This document shows positions 26,776 through 45,110 of a DNA stretch of 64,000 bases, in pieces. A model generated the notes under the pieces. It ran no database searches and was not told the DNA's origin. It saw only the letters and a program-made list of their open reading frames with translations. The stretch is from Cristatella mucedo. Its lineage: Eukaryota > Bryozoa > Phylactolaemata > Cristatellidae. The stretch is taken from the NCBI GenBank assembly GCA_009760855.2, contig WPIO01000059.1, positions 1 to 64,000 on the forward strand. The letters are read 5' to 3'. How positions within the stretch are numbered: the first letter of the stretch is position 1; every line of letters starts with the position of its first letter. The translations under genes were made by a program, and so were the position numbers.

Positions 26776-29733
26776 AAAAAGAAAGAGAGAGAGAGGAAGA
26801 GAGAGACAGAGACAGAGAAGGGAGAGAGAGAAGAAAGAGACAGGGAGAAGAGAGAGACAGAAGAAAAGAGAAGAGGAAGCGAAAGAAGAGGCAGAGAGAC
26901 CAGAAGAGAAAGAGAGAGGAGAGAAGACAGAAGACAGGAAAGAGGAGAGAAGACAGGGGAAGAAGAGAGAAGAGAGAAAGAAGCAGGAGAGAAAGAGCAG
27001 AAGGGAGAGAAGAGAGAAAGAGAAGAGAGAAAGAGAAGAAGAAAGGAGGAAAGAGAGAAGAGAGGGAGAGGAAAAGAGACAGAGAAGAGAGAAGAGAAGA
27101 AGGAGAGAGACAGAGGAGAGAGAGAGAAGAGAGAAGAGAGAGAGAGGAGAGGACAGAGAGAGAGAAAAGGAGAGAGCAGGAGAAGGAGAGAAGGAAAGAG
27201 AAGAAGGAGCGAGAAAGAGAGAGAGGGAGAGAGACAGAGAGACGAGAGAGGAAGAAGAGAAGAAACAAAGGGAAAGCAGGAGGGAGAGAGAGTAGAAGAA
27301 GAGAGAGAGGAGGAGACCGGAGAAGAGAGGAAGAGAGAGAAAAGAGAGAGAAGAGAGAGAGAGAAAGGGAGAGAGAGAAGAGCAGAGAGAGAGAAGAGGA
27401 GAGAAGGAGAGGAGAGAGAGAGAAGAGAGACAGAGAGAGAAGAGAGAGGAAGAGACAGAGAAAGGAGAGACAGAGACAGAGGAGAGAAAAAAGAAAGAGA
27501 ACAGAGGAAGAGCAGAGAAGAGGAGAGAGAGGGAAGAGAAAGACGAGAGAGAACGAAGAGAGACGAGAGAGAGAAGAGCCAGAGGAGAGACAGAGAACAG
27601 AGAGGAGAAGCAGAGAGACAGAAGAAAGAGAGAAGAGAAAGAGAAAGAAGAGAAAGACAGAAGAGAGAGAGAGGAAGAAAGAAAAGAGGAGGAAAGGAAA
27701 GAGGAGAGAAGAGAGAGAGAAGAAGGAAGAGGGAAAGAAGAGACCAGAGAAAGGACAGAAAGAGAAAGAGAGAAAAGAAGCGGGAGAAGAACGAAAGAAA
27801 AAAAGAGAAAAAGAGAAGACAGAAAGAAAGAGAGAGAAAAAAGAGGAGAAGAGAAAGAGAAGAGAAAGAAAAGAAAAGAAGAAAGACGAGAAAGAGAAAA
27901 AAGAGGGAGGGAAAGGGAAAGAGAAGAGAAGAAAAGAGAAAGAAGACAAGAGAGAAGAAGAGAAAAGAAAAGAGAGAAGAATAGAAAAAGAAAGGAAGAA
28001 GGAGAAAAGAGAGGAGAGAAGAGAAAGAAGAGGAGAGAGAAGAGAGAAGAGAACAAGAGAAGGAAAAGAGAGAGAGGAGGAGAAGAAAGAGAGAGAAGAA
28101 GAGAGAAAAAGGGAAAGAAGAAAGAGGAAGAAAAAAGAGAGGCAAAAGAAAGAAGAGAGAGAAGAGAAAGGAAGAAAGGGGAAAGAAGAGAGAAAAGAAA
28201 AGGAGGAAGAAAAAGAAGAAGAGGAAAAGAAAGCAAGAAGGAAAGAAGAAAAAGAGAGATAAAAAAGAAGAGAAGAAGAAAAAAAAAAAGAAAAAGAAGA
28301 AAAAGAAGGAGAAGAGAGGGAAGAGAAGGAAGAAGAAGAAGAAAGAAAGAAAGAGAAAAGGAAGAAAGAAAAAAAAAGAAAGAAAGAAAAGAAAAAAGCA
28401 GAAGAAGAAGAGGAAAAGAGAAGAAGAGAGAAAGAGAAAAGAAAGAAGAGAGGAAAAAGAGGAAGAAAGAAAAAGAAAAGAAAAGAGAAGGAGAGAAAAG
28501 AAGAAGAGAAAAGAAGAAGAGAGAGGAGAAGAGAGGAGAAGAGAAGAGGGAAGAAAAGAAGAGGAGAAAGAAAGGGAAGAAAAGAAGGAGAGGAAGAAGA
28601 GGAGAAGAAGAGAGAGAAGAAGAGGAAAGAAAGAAGGAGAGAGAAAAAGAGGAGAAGAGATGGAAAGAGAGAGCGGAAGAGAGGTAAAGGGAGGAGAGAG
28701 GGAGGAGAGAGGAGAAGAAGAGAAAGAAGAGCAGGGAGAGAAAGAGGAAGAGAGAGCAGAGAAAGAGAGACAGGGAGGAAGAAAGAGAAGAGAGAAAGAA
28801 GGAGAGAGAAAGAGAAGGAGAGAGAAAAAGAGGGAGAGAAGAAGAAGAAGAAGAGAGGAGAGGGGAGAGAAAAGGAGAAGGAAGAGAAAAGAGAAGGAAG
28901 GAGGAGAGGAGAGAGAGCAGAGAGGAGAGGAAGAAGGAGAAGAGGAGAGAGAAAGGAGGAGAAGAAGGAGGAGAAGAGAGAAGAAGGAGAGAGAGAGGAG
29001 AGAAGAAGAGGAGAGAAAGGACAGGAGGAAGAGAGAAGGGAAGAGAGAGAAAGCGAGAAGAAGAAAGAGAGAGACGAGAGAGGGAGAGCAAAGAGAGGGG
29101 GAGGGGAGGAGAGAAAGAAGGATCACGAGGATCGAGAGACGGAAGAAGAGGAGGAAGAGAGGAGATGAGAGAGGAGATGAGGAGAACAGAGAGGGAGGAG
29201 AGAGGAGAGGAGGAGAGAGAGAAGAGAGACGAGGAGGGCGCTAGAGGAGAGAGGGAGAAGGCGGAGAAGGAGGAGGGAGAGAGGAGAAGAGATGATGGGA
29301 GAGAAGGGAGAGTATTTTTGAGATGGAGGAGAGAGGAGAGAGAGAGAGCAGGAGAAGCCGAGTAGAGAGAACGAGACAGAGAGAGAGGAGAGAGGACCCC
29401 CTGCCTCCTTTCCTCCCAGGATTGTCCCCCCCTATCCCCCTGGAGACTCCAGATAGATTAGAGAGTGAGACGAGACTAAGGATAGGGAGAGAGGGAGGAG
29501 CGCGGAGAGACAGAAGAGTTCGGAGAGAGACAGAGGAGAGTACAGGGAGACAGGAGACAGGAAGAGAGGTCCGAGGACAAGAGAGAGAGGATGAGAGAGA
29601 GAGAGAGGAGGAGGCAGAAGAGAGAGAGGAGAGAGGAGAGAGGTGGACAGAGATTCCGGACGAGGAAGGGACGAGAGAGAGGAAGAGAGAGGAGAGAGAG
29701 AGAAGAGAGATAGAGAGAAACAGAGAGAGTAAC

Positions 29734-29772
<39 letters not shown>

Positions 29773-29787
29773 CAGAGAGAGAGAGAC

Positions 29788-29820
<33 letters not shown>

Positions 29821-29833
29821 CAAAGAGAGAGAC

Positions 29834-29880
<47 letters not shown>

Positions 29881-29985
29881 CAGAGAGAAAGAGAGAGAGA
29901 GAGACAGAGAGAGAGAGACAAAGACAGAGAGAGAGACAGAGAGAAACAGAGAGGCGAGAAAAAAGAGAATTTTGACGTTAGGAAT
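22617..29985. repeat. Giant polypurine (GA-rich) block
   Basis: About 7.4 kb of almost unbroken purine on the + strand. The composition shifts along it: GACAGA/GACAGG-rich at 22.6-24.5 kb, GAGA-rich at 24.5-27.6 kb, AAGAAG-rich with almost no pyrimidine at 27.7-28.6 kb, GGAGAG at 28.6-29.4 kb and GACAGAGA at 29.5-29.96 kb. The long arginine/glutamate frames on + and serine/leucine frames on - span all phases and follow from the bias, because stops need bases that are rare here. Confidence 0.95.
29396..29447. other. Pyrimidine-rich interruption of the polypurine block
   Basis: CCCCCTGCCTCCTTTCCTCC and TTGTCCCCCCCTATCCCCCT switch strand bias for about 50 bp before purine resumes. Confidence 0.85.
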
Positions 29986-30536
29986 TCAAGTCTCTGCGCA
30001 CACACTGAAGGCCTCCGCGAGTCTCAGAAAAACATTGGCTGTAAAAGTCAAATCTAAGAACGGATGGGCTTTCATTGGTCGCTCACAAGTCTCTCACTCC
30101 GGCGCGAGGTGCGCAAGCGCAAGGTGCCATCGTCACCTCCCGCTTTCTCGAGCGGCGAAGGCCGGCACGCCGGCACGCGGACTTGAAGGAAAGCTGGGCG
30201 AATATCTCTGACGAACCAATCGGTAACTTGAGAGTGCTGCTCTGCCGAATTCAAAGAAGTCGTTGGAATAGTCAAACGATCACACGCCATAGCTTGGTCA
30301 CACGATCTGCACCAAAACAATGTATTCGGCTTTTTCAGATCGATGCACCGGTCGGGAGCAGGTCTGGAATGCAGACAAAAAAATTAGTTTCAAGAGCAGA
30401 TGGATCGGCTAGGCACCCACGGAATCAACTTGGCTTTGACAGACGAGTAAACACACACGCACTTCAACCTCCCCTGCTCCTCTCATCCTCTCTTTCCTAC
30501 GCAAATGCGTCCGCCATAGGCCGGCTGCTTCGCGTT

Positions 30537-30566
30537 CGCGCAGAGAGAGAGAGAGAGAGGGGGAGA

Positions 30567-30622
<56 letters not shown>

Positions 30623-30753
30623 GAGAGAGAGAGAGAAGGAGAGGAAGAGAGAGAGAGGGAGAGAGATGGTAGAGAGGAAAGAAAGATTAGAGAGAGGAGA
30701 GAGAGAGGAGAGAGGTGAGAGGAGAGAGAGAGGAGAGAGGGGAGAGGAGAGAG

Positions 30754-30832
<79 letters not shown>

Positions 30833-30839
30833 GAAGAGA

Positions 30840-30892
<53 letters not shown>

Positions 30893-31051
30893 GAGGAGAG
30901 ATGAGAGGACGAGAGAGAGGAAGAGAAAGGAGAGGAGGAAGAGGCTGAGGTGAGAGGAAGAGAGAGGAAGAGAACGGAGAGGTGAGAGGAGAGAGAGAGA
31001 GGAGAGAGAGAAGAGAGAGAGGTGAGAGGAGAGAGAGAGGAGAGAGAGAGC
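30537..31051. repeat. Second GA-rich block upstream of gene A
   Basis: About 515 bp of GA with GGAGAG and GAGGTGAGAGGA variants, ending about 480 bp before the gene A start codon. GAGA tracts can bind GAGA-type factors in arthropods; no role is shown here. Confidence 0.9.
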
Positions 31052-31229
31052 AAATCCACCTCAGGCGGCAGGGGCAGTTTACCACTCCCTCATGGGTGCT
31101 GCTGCAACTTAGTGGCTCAATCATCGGATCTCAGCCACGCGATCTTCGCAGCGTATTTTCTTTGCACAACATCCGCCAAACGAGTCTCCTACGATTCCGG
31201 AGCGTAACGCTCAGTGCTCAGTGCCGCCT

Positions 31230-31243
31230 CACGTGCTCACGTG
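31230..31243. promoter_or_regulatory. Two CACGTG boxes upstream of gene A
   Basis: Perfect CACGTG palindromes occur at 31230-31235 and 31238-31243, about 290 bp before the predicted start codon. CACGTG is the core site of many bHLH factors. A promoter role is inferred from position only. Confidence 0.35.
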
Positions 31244-31529
31244 GGTGGAGTAAAGTTGGCCGTGACCTGCATCTTGACTGAACTGGAAGCTTTGGCCAAG
31301 ACCCTTGTACTTACTAATTCAGGATGTGACTTGCAAAGCGACGGCCAGCTTGATCGAGCCATCCGATCGGCGACCCGAAGTGATGCGGGTGCGGGTCAAA
31401 GAAACCGGATCTACGGAGAGTCGATATATCAGCTCTCCGATCGACGACTGGCCGACCTAATCGGCGCGAGGTGCACGCGGCGTCCGGATCGCCCACGATC
31501 GCGCACGTACGCACTCACGCGGCGTCGGA

Positions 31530-37892
<6,363 letters not shown>

Positions 37893-38222
37893 CGTCATCG
37901 CCAAAAGCCAGCGCGCACACTCGCGCTCGGACGCGCGTTCGACCGGAGAGCGCCGCGAGAGGGCGAGCGAACGCTCCGTTGCGGTCGTGACTGTGAGCGG
38001 TGCCATCTATTTATCTATCGGAGACTTTCAACTTCGGCTGGACGCCGCTCCCTGGAAGCGGTCGCCTGCTGCCGCCGCCGCTAGAGCGCCGCTAGCCTCG
38101 CGAAGCGGTGTGAAGAGGCGCCGCGCGAAAGGCTGAAATGAAGCGATGCGGCGATCCACATTGGGGGGCTTTGAATGAAAAAGAAATATAATTTATTTGC
38201 ATAGCGCCCCATGAGAACTTAA

Positions 38223-38225
<3 letters not shown>

Positions 38226-38296
<71 letters not shown>
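38226..38296. repeat. (CT)n microsatellite
   Basis: About 34 CT units preceded by a SINE-like tail fragment (ATAGCGCCCCATGAGAACTT at 38201-38220). Confidence 0.95.
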
Positions 38297-38298
<2 letters not shown>

Positions 38299-38673
38299 GG
38301 CGCGTCGCATACGCCGCGGCGCTCGACGGCTTCGGCCGTCGAATGCATTCGCCTTGACCTTGTTCGTTGATGGCGGCGAGCACCTGCACCGCTGCGCCGC
38401 CGAGTCAGCGCGGCGTCTTTCAGCCGGAGCGTCTGCTGCAGCGCACCGGAATTTCGCAGTAAATCTGTGTCGTGCCGACCGAGCCGTCGCACGCGATCGA
38501 GCGATCGAGGTGAAGGAATTGAGACGCGCTTCTGGGCTGCCAAAGCTTCTTCCGTGTTCCGTTGGCGATTTGGACGAAAAAATCGCCCCGTCGTCTAATT
38601 TCAATAGCGCGACGCTAAGAACCTTTCTCCGTTTCCCTTTCTAGCGGTTGTCTGCGCTAGCTATAGCCGAGCG

Positions 38674-39320
38674 CACAGCGTCGTTCCTCGCCGCTTCGCA
38701 CTTACGGCTTTTGTGGCTTAACTCTGCAGCGTCGTTTCAAAATATTCATGCGTTCGTTAAGCAGTTAGTCGAGAGAGTGAAAATGATACAGCGCACGCTC
38801 GGTTGTCCGATTCAATAATTACACACCTCGGTAATATAATTGAAATTAAATTTACTGCAAGTAGGGACTGAAAGCCTGTGTATTCGAGCGCCTCCGCAAA
38901 TCCTTCAACGCCAGGTGCACCTGCTCGACCAATCCATGTGTGAGGGCAAGAACGTTTTTTCCGAAAAAAATCGTGTGTTTTTATTCTCATAGGTTATTGG
39001 TTGTTTCTATGAATTTTGTGTGTCAATAAATGTAAAATAATAATAATATGACATTTTTAATTATTTTAGCGTCTACTGTCTTACTTTTTCTTGTTTTGTC
39101 TAATATATTGGGTGATACGAATGTAAAGGTGACTAAAGAGGTGTTATTTCACGTCCAGAGGGTTCTAAATAATGTTAAAAACTGTATTAAGAGGGTCGTG
39201 AACAGTTTTTCTATTCTCTAACTACGAAAATATTTAATTTAGAAATAAAGATTCGCGGAGATTCAATTATCGCGGTGGAGTCTGGAGCTGATTAACCCCA
39301 GTAAATGAGCGACGACTGTA
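38674..39320. mobile_element. Pogo/Tigger-like nonautonomous DNA transposon, copy 2
   Basis: It is collinear with copy 1 along most of its length: AATGATACAGCGCACGCTCG, GTATTCGAGCGCCTCCGCAA, TTAAGAGGGTCGTGAACAGT, and the right end AATGAGCGACGACTGTAG. The left end is degraded (CACAGCGTCGTTCCTCGCC). Confidence 0.68.
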
Positions 39321-39730
39321 GTCTAAGCGCTTCGCTCTCTCTGATTCCGAATTCATCAGCATCGGCAGTTTTAAGCTCTGATTTTTTCGCAATACCTCAT
39401 TTTTGCCATTTATAGCTGGGTAATTATTTAGCGCATTTTCCTTTCGCATTCGTTTTCTCGCTAATCCGACTTCCGATTGGTCAGTTCCGAGCTAGCGAAT
39501 CAACGACGACCTCCGCTTACTACGGGACGCGTGCACCTGGGTACGTGCGGGAATACATTCAAAATCGCGTTGCTTGCTCATATTCTCAGGGTTGCTATTT
39601 TAGTAACTTGTCGTATCGCATGTTAGGCGGTCGACTGCAAGATTAGATTGGTAAGGTTAATTAAAATACTCTTAAAGTAAAATAGTTCCCAAATCTTCCC
39701 GAGCATCAACGTAGCCGCTTCAGCAGAGCC

Positions 39731-39760
39731 CGTCCGTCCGTCCGTCCGTCCGTCCGTCGA
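39731..39760. repeat. (CCGT)n microsatellite
   Basis: About seven GTCC units, followed at 39797-39843 by a 24-bp direct duplication of GCGACGAGTGGACAAGCGAG plus TGA. Confidence 0.9.
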
Positions 39761-40340
39761 TGGTTGCGCAGCGAAGCGCACTAATGGCAACTAGCGACGA
39801 GTGGACAAGCGAGTGAGCGACGAGTGGACAAGCGAGTGAGCGAAGCCGCGGCTTCTGGGACGAGAGCCGCTTCGCCACTTCACGTCTCCTTCGACAAAGA
39901 GCGGCTCTTTCGCTGATCTCCATCGCAGAATGCAGCCATCCATAGGGCAAGCAGCAAGCAGCCTTGGCAAACGGTTTAAACCACGGTAATCAGCCGTGCA
40001 ATCTGTGCGCAACCTCTTGGCTCGCACGACGATCTCGAAATTCGTTTGCGTCCCCCCCCCCCGCCGCCGCCGAATCTAGCTGTAGGCTTGGTGCGCGTGA
40101 AGATTGCCAACGGATTCATGGCAATAGAAGAGCGTATATTCGTGGCAAAGAGAGGGCAATGATCATGCAAGCCTCGCTTTAGATTTCGCGAAAGATACTG
40201 ACCATTTGCTCGCTACAACATTTTGGACAGTTGTAGCGAGGCGTCGAGTTCGCACGTCGTACGGTCAGCTGTTTCCTGGGTCTTTTTCTATCGTACTTCA
40301 TTTCGAGCTTGTCTCTCTCGCATTCGTCTTCACCTGTAGG

Positions 40341-40345
<5 letters not shown>

Positions 40346-40394
<49 letters not shown>

Positions 40395-40441
40395 AAGCGC
40401 CTAGAAAGAGATTAAGTTCTCTGAGGGCGCTTTATCAAGTG

Positions 40442-40477
<36 letters not shown>
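40346..40477. repeat. Two (TA)n runs flanking a LINE tail
   Basis: (TA)n at 40346-40391 and 40446-40477, separated by a LINE family 2 tail. Confidence 0.9.
40392..40445 (+). mobile_element. LINE family 2 tail between two TA repeats
   Basis: AAAGCGCCTAGAAAGAGATT and GAGGGCGCTTTATCAAGTGC form a complete family 2 tail flanked on both sides by (TA)n (40346-40391 and 40446-40477), as if inserted into a pre-existing TA run. Confidence 0.7.
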
Positions 40478-40479
<2 letters not shown>

Positions 40480-40861
40480 CCTGTAAGAGTGTTTTCCATC
40501 TGCTGGACGTCTGCCGAACGTCGCGCTCCTTCTACTCACTCCCGTTTCTCCTGGGCCAGTGGCCAAGCCAGGCAGGAGGAGGGGCGTTCTCTCCGCTCTC
40601 CTACAGCGCTGGGCCGCCAGCGACCTGGGCCGCCGCTGATTCAGTATGCCCCTATCTCCCTCTCCCCAGCCCCGATCGATAGTCACCATCAAAAAAATTA
40701 TGTCTCAACTCCACTCGATGAGCAGCTGCCGAATTCGCGTCCAATGAACGCTGTAATTCTTTTGAACGCCGATCTGGTTTGCCGCCACGAAAACGTTTCG
40801 GTTCTCGAACCCTACATACATCGGCTAACCTTGAACTTGTTAACTTGCCGAGCAGGTTTCT

Positions 40862-40990
40862 TCCAGCGGTTATGGTGCTCGCCCCGACCAAGGTCTGGCT
40901 GAGGTCGTGCGCTCGAGATCCGAGGCATATGTGAAGCGCCTGAAAAGAGATTAAGTTCTGTTGGGGCGCTATACAAATGAATTATATTTG
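40862..40990 (+). mobile_element. SINE 2, tRNA head with LINE family 2 tail
   Basis: GGTGCTCGCCCCGACCAAGG (A-box side), GAGGTCGTGCGCTCGAGATC (B box, one change) and GAAGCGCCTGAAAAGAGATT with GGGGCGCTATACAAATGAAT (tail). Confidence 0.78.
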
Positions 40991-41239
40991 CTTATGTACT
41001 TTATAATTCTTTTGAGCGCCGATCTAGTGCTATAATTTCTTTGAAAGCCGATCTAGCGCTATAATTTGACATTATTTGCCGATTCAGCGCTCCTCCGTGA
41101 AAATCTTGCTGGTCTCCCCCCCCCCCCTACAGTCAAGTATTACAGCTCTTGCGGCACCTCAGATGAAAATTCTGGCTCTGAGGAGGAGCCACAGTCCTGG
41201 CCGGCTCCGGGTGGGCCTCTGGGCTGTACCGAATCTAAG

Positions 41240-41800
41240 CGATCTCTATTCGATTGAATGCGCCGCCGTGCCGTCGTGCTGTGCGCGCGGGTGGCTCGTT
41301 CGCGTGCGTCTGGAACCAGCGAGCTTTCGCGCGAAAACTCTCGTTCGTTACGACGATCAAGCCACAAGTTGCAATTGGCAGCGGCATGGCCCCCTCTCAA
41401 ACAAAAGCACTCGTGGTCGCTATCCTTTCCGTGCGGCGACGCGGCGCGCGATTCATGCGCCGAAGGGGCAGCTGCTCGCCAGCGGACCTCGCTAGTGAGC
41501 GATCGACGCCGGGCAGCAGACGTCCAGCTCGAGCCCCGGCAGGTGGCGCTGTTGCAGCCGCGTATCCTCTCGACGACCGCCTCGCTTTCGGCCGACGCGG
41601 CGATCGGCGATGCCGAATAGTCCTCGGTGATTAGCCTCATCGGGCATCCGTCGTTTCCGGGCGCGGAAACTCGCAGGGGGGTCGCGATCCTCAGCGCCCG
41701 CCCCGCCCCCGCCCTGCGTGCGCTCCTGAGCTGTTTACTGCGTAGCTGTTTGCTGCGCAGGAGCGAAGGAGCGTAATCGGAGGAGGAGCGCCGGCGCTAA
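41240..41800. other. GC-rich island without a supported gene
   Basis: CpG-rich. Frames on both strands overlap and none carries a recognisable domain or the ten-cysteine pattern. Confidence 0.35.
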
Positions 41801-42072
41801 TGCGGCCAGGCGCTGCTCCTCCGATTGGCACCCTGGCGCTCCCTGTTGTTCAAGCGTGTGCACTGTAATGAATACCGGGGGAATTTCCTGGCACGACGCA
41901 CAATGCCATTCCCAGGCTCCTTGACTCGCCGAAACTCTAAGAGCAAAGGAGGGGAGCCTTCGGCTTCACAAAACGCTGGCATTTTGCCAAGTCTTTGTTT
42001 CTCATCTGGCGCCGCCTCTTTGCATTTCTGTAAAGCTATCGCCAACTTTCCGTATACATATGCCCTGGAACA

Positions 42073-42076
<4 letters not shown>

Positions 42077-42135
<59 letters not shown>

Positions 42136-42281
42136 TTCTGTCTCGCTCTCTGTCTCTATTTCCGTCTCTGCTTCTCTGTCTCTCTGTCTCTCTGTCTTTC
42201 TGTCTCTCTGTCTCTCTGTCTCTGTCTCTGTATTTGTCTCTCTCTCTTTATCTCTCTGTCTGTCTGTCTTTCTCATCTCTC

Positions 42282-42337
<56 letters not shown>

Positions 42338-42386
42338 GTGTGTCTCTCCCTCTGTGTCTCTCTCTATCTATCTATCTATCTCTCTA

Positions 42387-42437
<51 letters not shown>

Positions 42438-42494
42438 GTCTCTCTGTCTCTCTGTGTCTCTCTATCTCGCTGTCTGTCTCTCCATCTATCTATT

Positions 42495-42525
<31 letters not shown>

Positions 42526-42615
42526 TTGTGTCTGTCTCTCTCCTCTGTCTCTCTCTATCTCTCTGTGTCTCTCTGTCTCTCTCTATCTTGCTGTCTCTCT
42601 CTCTCCATCTATAAA

Positions 42616-42657
<42 letters not shown>

Positions 42658-42787
42658 CTCTCTCTCTCTCTCTCTCCCCTCTCTGTCTGTCTGTCTGTCT
42701 ATCTGTCTCTCTGTCTCTATTTCCGTCTCTGCCTCTCTGCCTCTCTGTCTCTTATGGCTCTCTGTCTCTGTATTTGTCTCTCTCTTT

Positions 42788-42821
<34 letters not shown>

Positions 42822-42891
42822 ATCTATCTCTGTCTTGCTCCCTGTCTCTCTATCTGTGTCTCTGTCTTTGTCTCTGTCTGTCTGTCTTTTC

Positions 42892-42922
<31 letters not shown>

Positions 42923-42945
42923 CTCTCTCTCTCTCTCTCTCTCAT
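42077..42945. repeat. Large CT/CTGT-rich block
   Basis: About 870 bp of CTCT with CTGT, CTAT and TTTC variants. It has the same pattern as the GA blocks but on the opposite strand. Serine/leucine open frames here are artefacts. Confidence 0.95.
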
Positions 42946-42949
42946 AGTT

Positions 42950-43640
42950 TCTTGCAGCGCTCTCGTCCTCGGCGGGAGTCTCTAAAGGTGCTGCGAGAAT
43001 TTCGCTGGCGTTAGGCGTCGTTCGTGGACGATTCCGTCGCCGAAGGATGCAGCCAGCGCTTGCGGGCTGCCCCTCGGCGCTCGGCACGATTACTCGCCGC
43101 TCGCGCGCTTTCGATCGATTATACAGCTACGGCCTTTGCCATTGACTTCTCAGAACGAGCTGCGCACGTCAGCGTCCTCCAGTGCTCCCGCAGTCCTGCT
43201 CCCGCAGCCTCCGGCAGGCGGCGCCAGTGGCGGCTGAGGCGCTGAGAATGCGAGGCTGTCGATGTACAGCAGCCACTGCCATCGTGGGAGGCCTTCCTTT
43301 CCCACACAATTTTTCCTGATCGAGTTATTTGCTAGTGCGATCGCGCAGCCGCCGCCACCAACGCTCGAACAGCTGCTCGAACGGGTGCACCGGAAGTAAT
43401 TACTCTTCCGTCGCTGCGGCAGCTGGCCAGCTGTCGCAGCGACGGTTCGCACTCGCTATTTCGAGACCAGGCGCAGGTAGCCGCGGCCGCGGCGGGCCTC
43501 GGTGAGTCAGCGCTAGATCGACACGGCGTTTCGCTCAGCGGTCGCTCGGCTGGCGCGACGCTTTCGCAGACGCCCGGGCGAGTCTCCGCAAGCCTGGCCT
43601 GGGGGTTAGTATTCAAATCCGCCGCTGGCCAGGCCGTATG
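42950..43640. other. GC-rich island next to a CT block
   Basis: CpG-rich, with a possible donor (CCTCGGTGAGTCAG at 43498). No coding sequence could be assembled. Confidence 0.3.
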
Positions 43641-44004
43641 CTCGCCGAACGCCGCTTAGGCATGTGAGTATGCGATGCAGAAATCTCCAGTGTGTAACAC
43701 GCCCACTCAGTCCTCGTGGCACACTTGTGGACTTGGACAGGTACTGTAAATACATACCCGCGTACATTTACTCAAATGGTATGTACCGGAAAAAATACGA
43801 AGAAAAGATCACTAAAACTTGTTAGACTTTCAAGAAACTTTAATGAGAACTTTTCCAAATATTCCTGAAAATTTAAGTTAAAGTATAAATACGTTCATGC
43901 GGAGGGAATCTCCACGGTGTTCACATTTACGTGCATAATTAAGTCACGTGCTGATCGAAGGCGGGATAAAGTCACCATTTCACAATTCAATGTACGATTC
44001 AACG

Positions 44005-44170
44005 CCTACGTCTTAGCGCAAGAGTAAGGTGGTCTCTCTTCACAACGCAGGTCGTGCGTTCGAGTACTGCCCTGAGCGAGCCCACTATTACCAACTGTAA
44101 GCGGCGACGGTAACCGTTCATACTCTTCTGCTGCTGCTGTATTAAGGAGAGTGTTCAATCAGCTAACCTT
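44005..44170 (+). mobile_element. SINE 1-like, diverged
   Basis: GGTCGTGCGTTCGAGTACTG (B-box like), ACTGTAAGCGGCGACGGTAA and GAGTGTTCAATCAGCTAACC keep the SINE 1 order. Confidence 0.6.
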
Positions 44171-44617
44171 TTAGAGTTGTTCAACTGTTAACCAGCGGGT
44201 GAATGTGTTTAGCTTCATTTGAAAATGCGTTATAAATCCTCACTGGTATTTTTGACATGACACAGATTGTAACCGTACCGTCCTGCGATTTGTGTTTGCA
44301 TGACACACACTCACTAGCTCTCGGAATCGCGCTCAATACTATCTAGGCTGATATGTTTGCAACCAATAGCCGCCTGTAACGCGGCGTGTAAGCCGCGAGG
44401 GACTTTGGGAAGGAGGCGGCAGATAAAAATCCATAGATATCCCCAGTCTCGCCGCTGGCCTCACGTTCCAGAGACGGACCGTGGACGACGAGGATCCACA
44501 CACTACCATCCGTCGGCTGCCTGCCAAGCTCGCTCAGGTCACGTGGCTCAGACTGCGGAGCTGCTGAAACGTTGGAGAATTTTCTTGCACCCAATAGCCG
44601 GACAAAATAAAAACAAT

Positions 44618-44800
44618 ACTAACTGATTAAACAGCCTCCTTTGTATAGCGACAGAAGAGACTTTACGGCTATCGCCAACGCTTGCAGTGGCGATAAAGGA
44701 TCGCCCACCGCTGGATTCGAACCCACGACCTCGGGACCGAGGTCGTGAAAAGCAACCGCCTTACCCAGTGAGGATGCCATCACTGCTCGCCGTAGCCCGT
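44618..44800 (-). mobile_element. SINE 1, tRNA-derived
   Basis: Reverse-complement copy: CTGATTAAACAGCCTCCTTT (tail), GGCTATCGCCAACGCTTGCA (body), GGATTCGAACCCACGACCTC (B box). It abuts LINE family 2 sequence at 44835. Confidence 0.8.
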
Positions 44801-44834
44801 CGGCCAGCGCACCCAAGGGAGAAGGCCAAGTGAG

Positions 44835-45110
44835 GATGCCAGCAAAGTATGCAGCAAGGAAGTTGAGAGAATTTGACGATCTTTGAAGAGTGGGAGGAAT
44901 AAAAACGTAGGTTCTGAGTGTCATCTGCATGGAAATGCGAGTCTAGATTATGCTTGGCGATCGCAGAGCCAAAAGGGAGAGTAGAGGTTGTGAAAAGAAG
45001 TGGATCAAGCGGCTCTGAGCCGTGAGGCGGCATCAGAGGTGCGACTTTAGCGATTCCTCGGATGACCTTTGCCCGTTGCCAATAACACTCTGCAGTCTCG
45101 CACTGAGATG
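44835..45110 (-). mobile_element. LINE family 2 RT core fragment
   Basis: The minus-strand frame at 44761-45033 includes AIAKHNLDSHFHADDTQ, matching VIAKHNLGFHFYADYTQ of the 53-54 kb copy and keeping the catalytic ADD. It directly abuts a SINE at its 3' side. Confidence 0.78.

Noticed and set aside
22520-29244. Very long open frames (up to 867 residues) rich in serine/leucine or arginine/glutamate
   Set aside because: They overlap in several frames on both strands of a purine-only tract. Stop codons are rare there by composition and no domain is present.
41140-41640. Minus-strand frame with C-x-C-x8-C-x-C
   Set aside because: The spacing does not fit the ten-cysteine family, and the preceding C-x9-C is absent.
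41825-43014. 386-residue serine/leucine frame
   Set aside because: Translation of a CT microsatellite block with only short non-repeat edges.
43119-43452. Minus-strand frames with CC and C-x5-C
   Set aside because: Only partly resembles exon 2. No GPRGK, no splice sites, and no following six-cysteine exon.
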